This document shows, one piece after another, positions 63,925-64,000 of a stretch of 64,000 nucleotides of DNA. A program made the translations under genes and the position numbers. Origin of the DNA: Pseudomonas sp. PB101 (GTDB taxonomy: Bacteria; Pseudomonadota; Gammaproteobacteria; Pseudomonadales; Pseudomonadaceae); assembly GCF_009764265.1 (NCBI RefSeq), contig NZ_RWIR01000092.1:248001-312000 (forward strand). The letters are read 5' to 3'. Position 1 is the first letter of the stretch. Each line of letters begins with the position of its first letter. The notes beneath the pieces are model-generated. The model saw nothing but the letters and a program-made list of their open reading frames with translations, did not search any database and was not told the origin of the DNA.

Positions 63925-64000
63925 GACATTGAATTTCCGATAAATCATTCCCAATGTGTAGCAAGGGTTCCTTTTTCAAGTGTTGGACGGTTAACATATT

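Overview
This 64 kb window is a chromosomal segment of a high-GC gammaproteobacterium, almost certainly a Pseudomonas of the P. fluorescens complex. The reasons are the gene neighbourhoods (opgGH, a ten-gene hut operon with hutCD/hutF, glnA-ntrBC, gpmI-envC-ctpA, hisBHAF with a DUF2164 gene inside), the protein sequences, and about fifteen inverted pairs of typical pseudomonad REP sequences (REPINs) at gene ends. Identification rests on reading the sequence and on family knowledge; no database search was run.

Layout. 1-5.8 kb: osmoregulated periplasmic glucan genes opgG-opgH (opgH runs off the left edge), then dtd and pip, all on the minus strand. 6.0-22.2 kb: a complete histidine utilisation locus. 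The minus-strand unit hutU-hutTu-hutX-hutW-hutV-hutH1-hutH2-hutT-hutI-hutG encodes three import systems and the pathway enzymes. hutC-hutD (repressor and HutD) and the divergent hutF lie upstream. The hutU control region holds a sigma-54-type -24/-12 element, a palindromic HutC operator covering the predicted start site, and a distant inverted repeat at enhancer distance. 22.3-35.2 kb: Blc lipocalin, a small lipoprotein, a dCache chemoreceptor, DUF924, fbp, a DUF2339/DUF3999 membrane gene pair, glgP, and a YkgJ-type cysteine-cluster protein. 35.4-44.0 kb: typA, thiI, glnA with a sigma-54 promoter, a DUF4124 protein and ntrB-ntrC. 44.3-46.8 kb: a bidirectional terminator, an unusual ~80 bp tandem repeat, a small membrane protein whose start codon overlaps that of trmL, then secB, grxC and a rhodanese protein. 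47-52 kb: gpmI, envC, ctpA-like protease and a divergent polysaccharide deacetylase. 52.3-56.2 kb: a periplasmic solute-binding protein and the histidine biosynthesis cluster hisB-hisH-DUF2164-hisA-hisF. 56.4-62.3 kb: an OFA-family transporter, a PanZ-like acetyltransferase, an AsmA protein, mutY and the iron-trafficking gene yggX. 62.4-64 kb: tRNA-Phe(GAA) followed by a P4-type tyrosine integrase, the probable left edge of an integrated element that continues beyond the window.

How the genes work together. Histidine enters by HutT or the HutXWV ABC system, urocanate probably by HutTu, and HutH2-HutU-HutI-HutF-HutG convert them to glutamate, ammonia and formate. HutC senses urocanate. The nitrogen side is handled by GlnA and NtrBC in the same window, and histidine biosynthesis genes lie 35 kb away.

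The most notable observation is hutH1: a full-length, intact histidine ammonia-lyase paralogue from which exactly the Ala-Ser-Gly triad that forms the MIO catalytic group is missing, together with other active-site changes. It is either a dead enzyme kept in frame or a protein with a different role. Others are the compact hutU promoter architecture, AAYAAYAA (Hfq/Crc-type) motifs just upstream of both hut permease genes, three REPINs inside the hut operon, mosaic REPINs, and the 80 bp tandem repeats.
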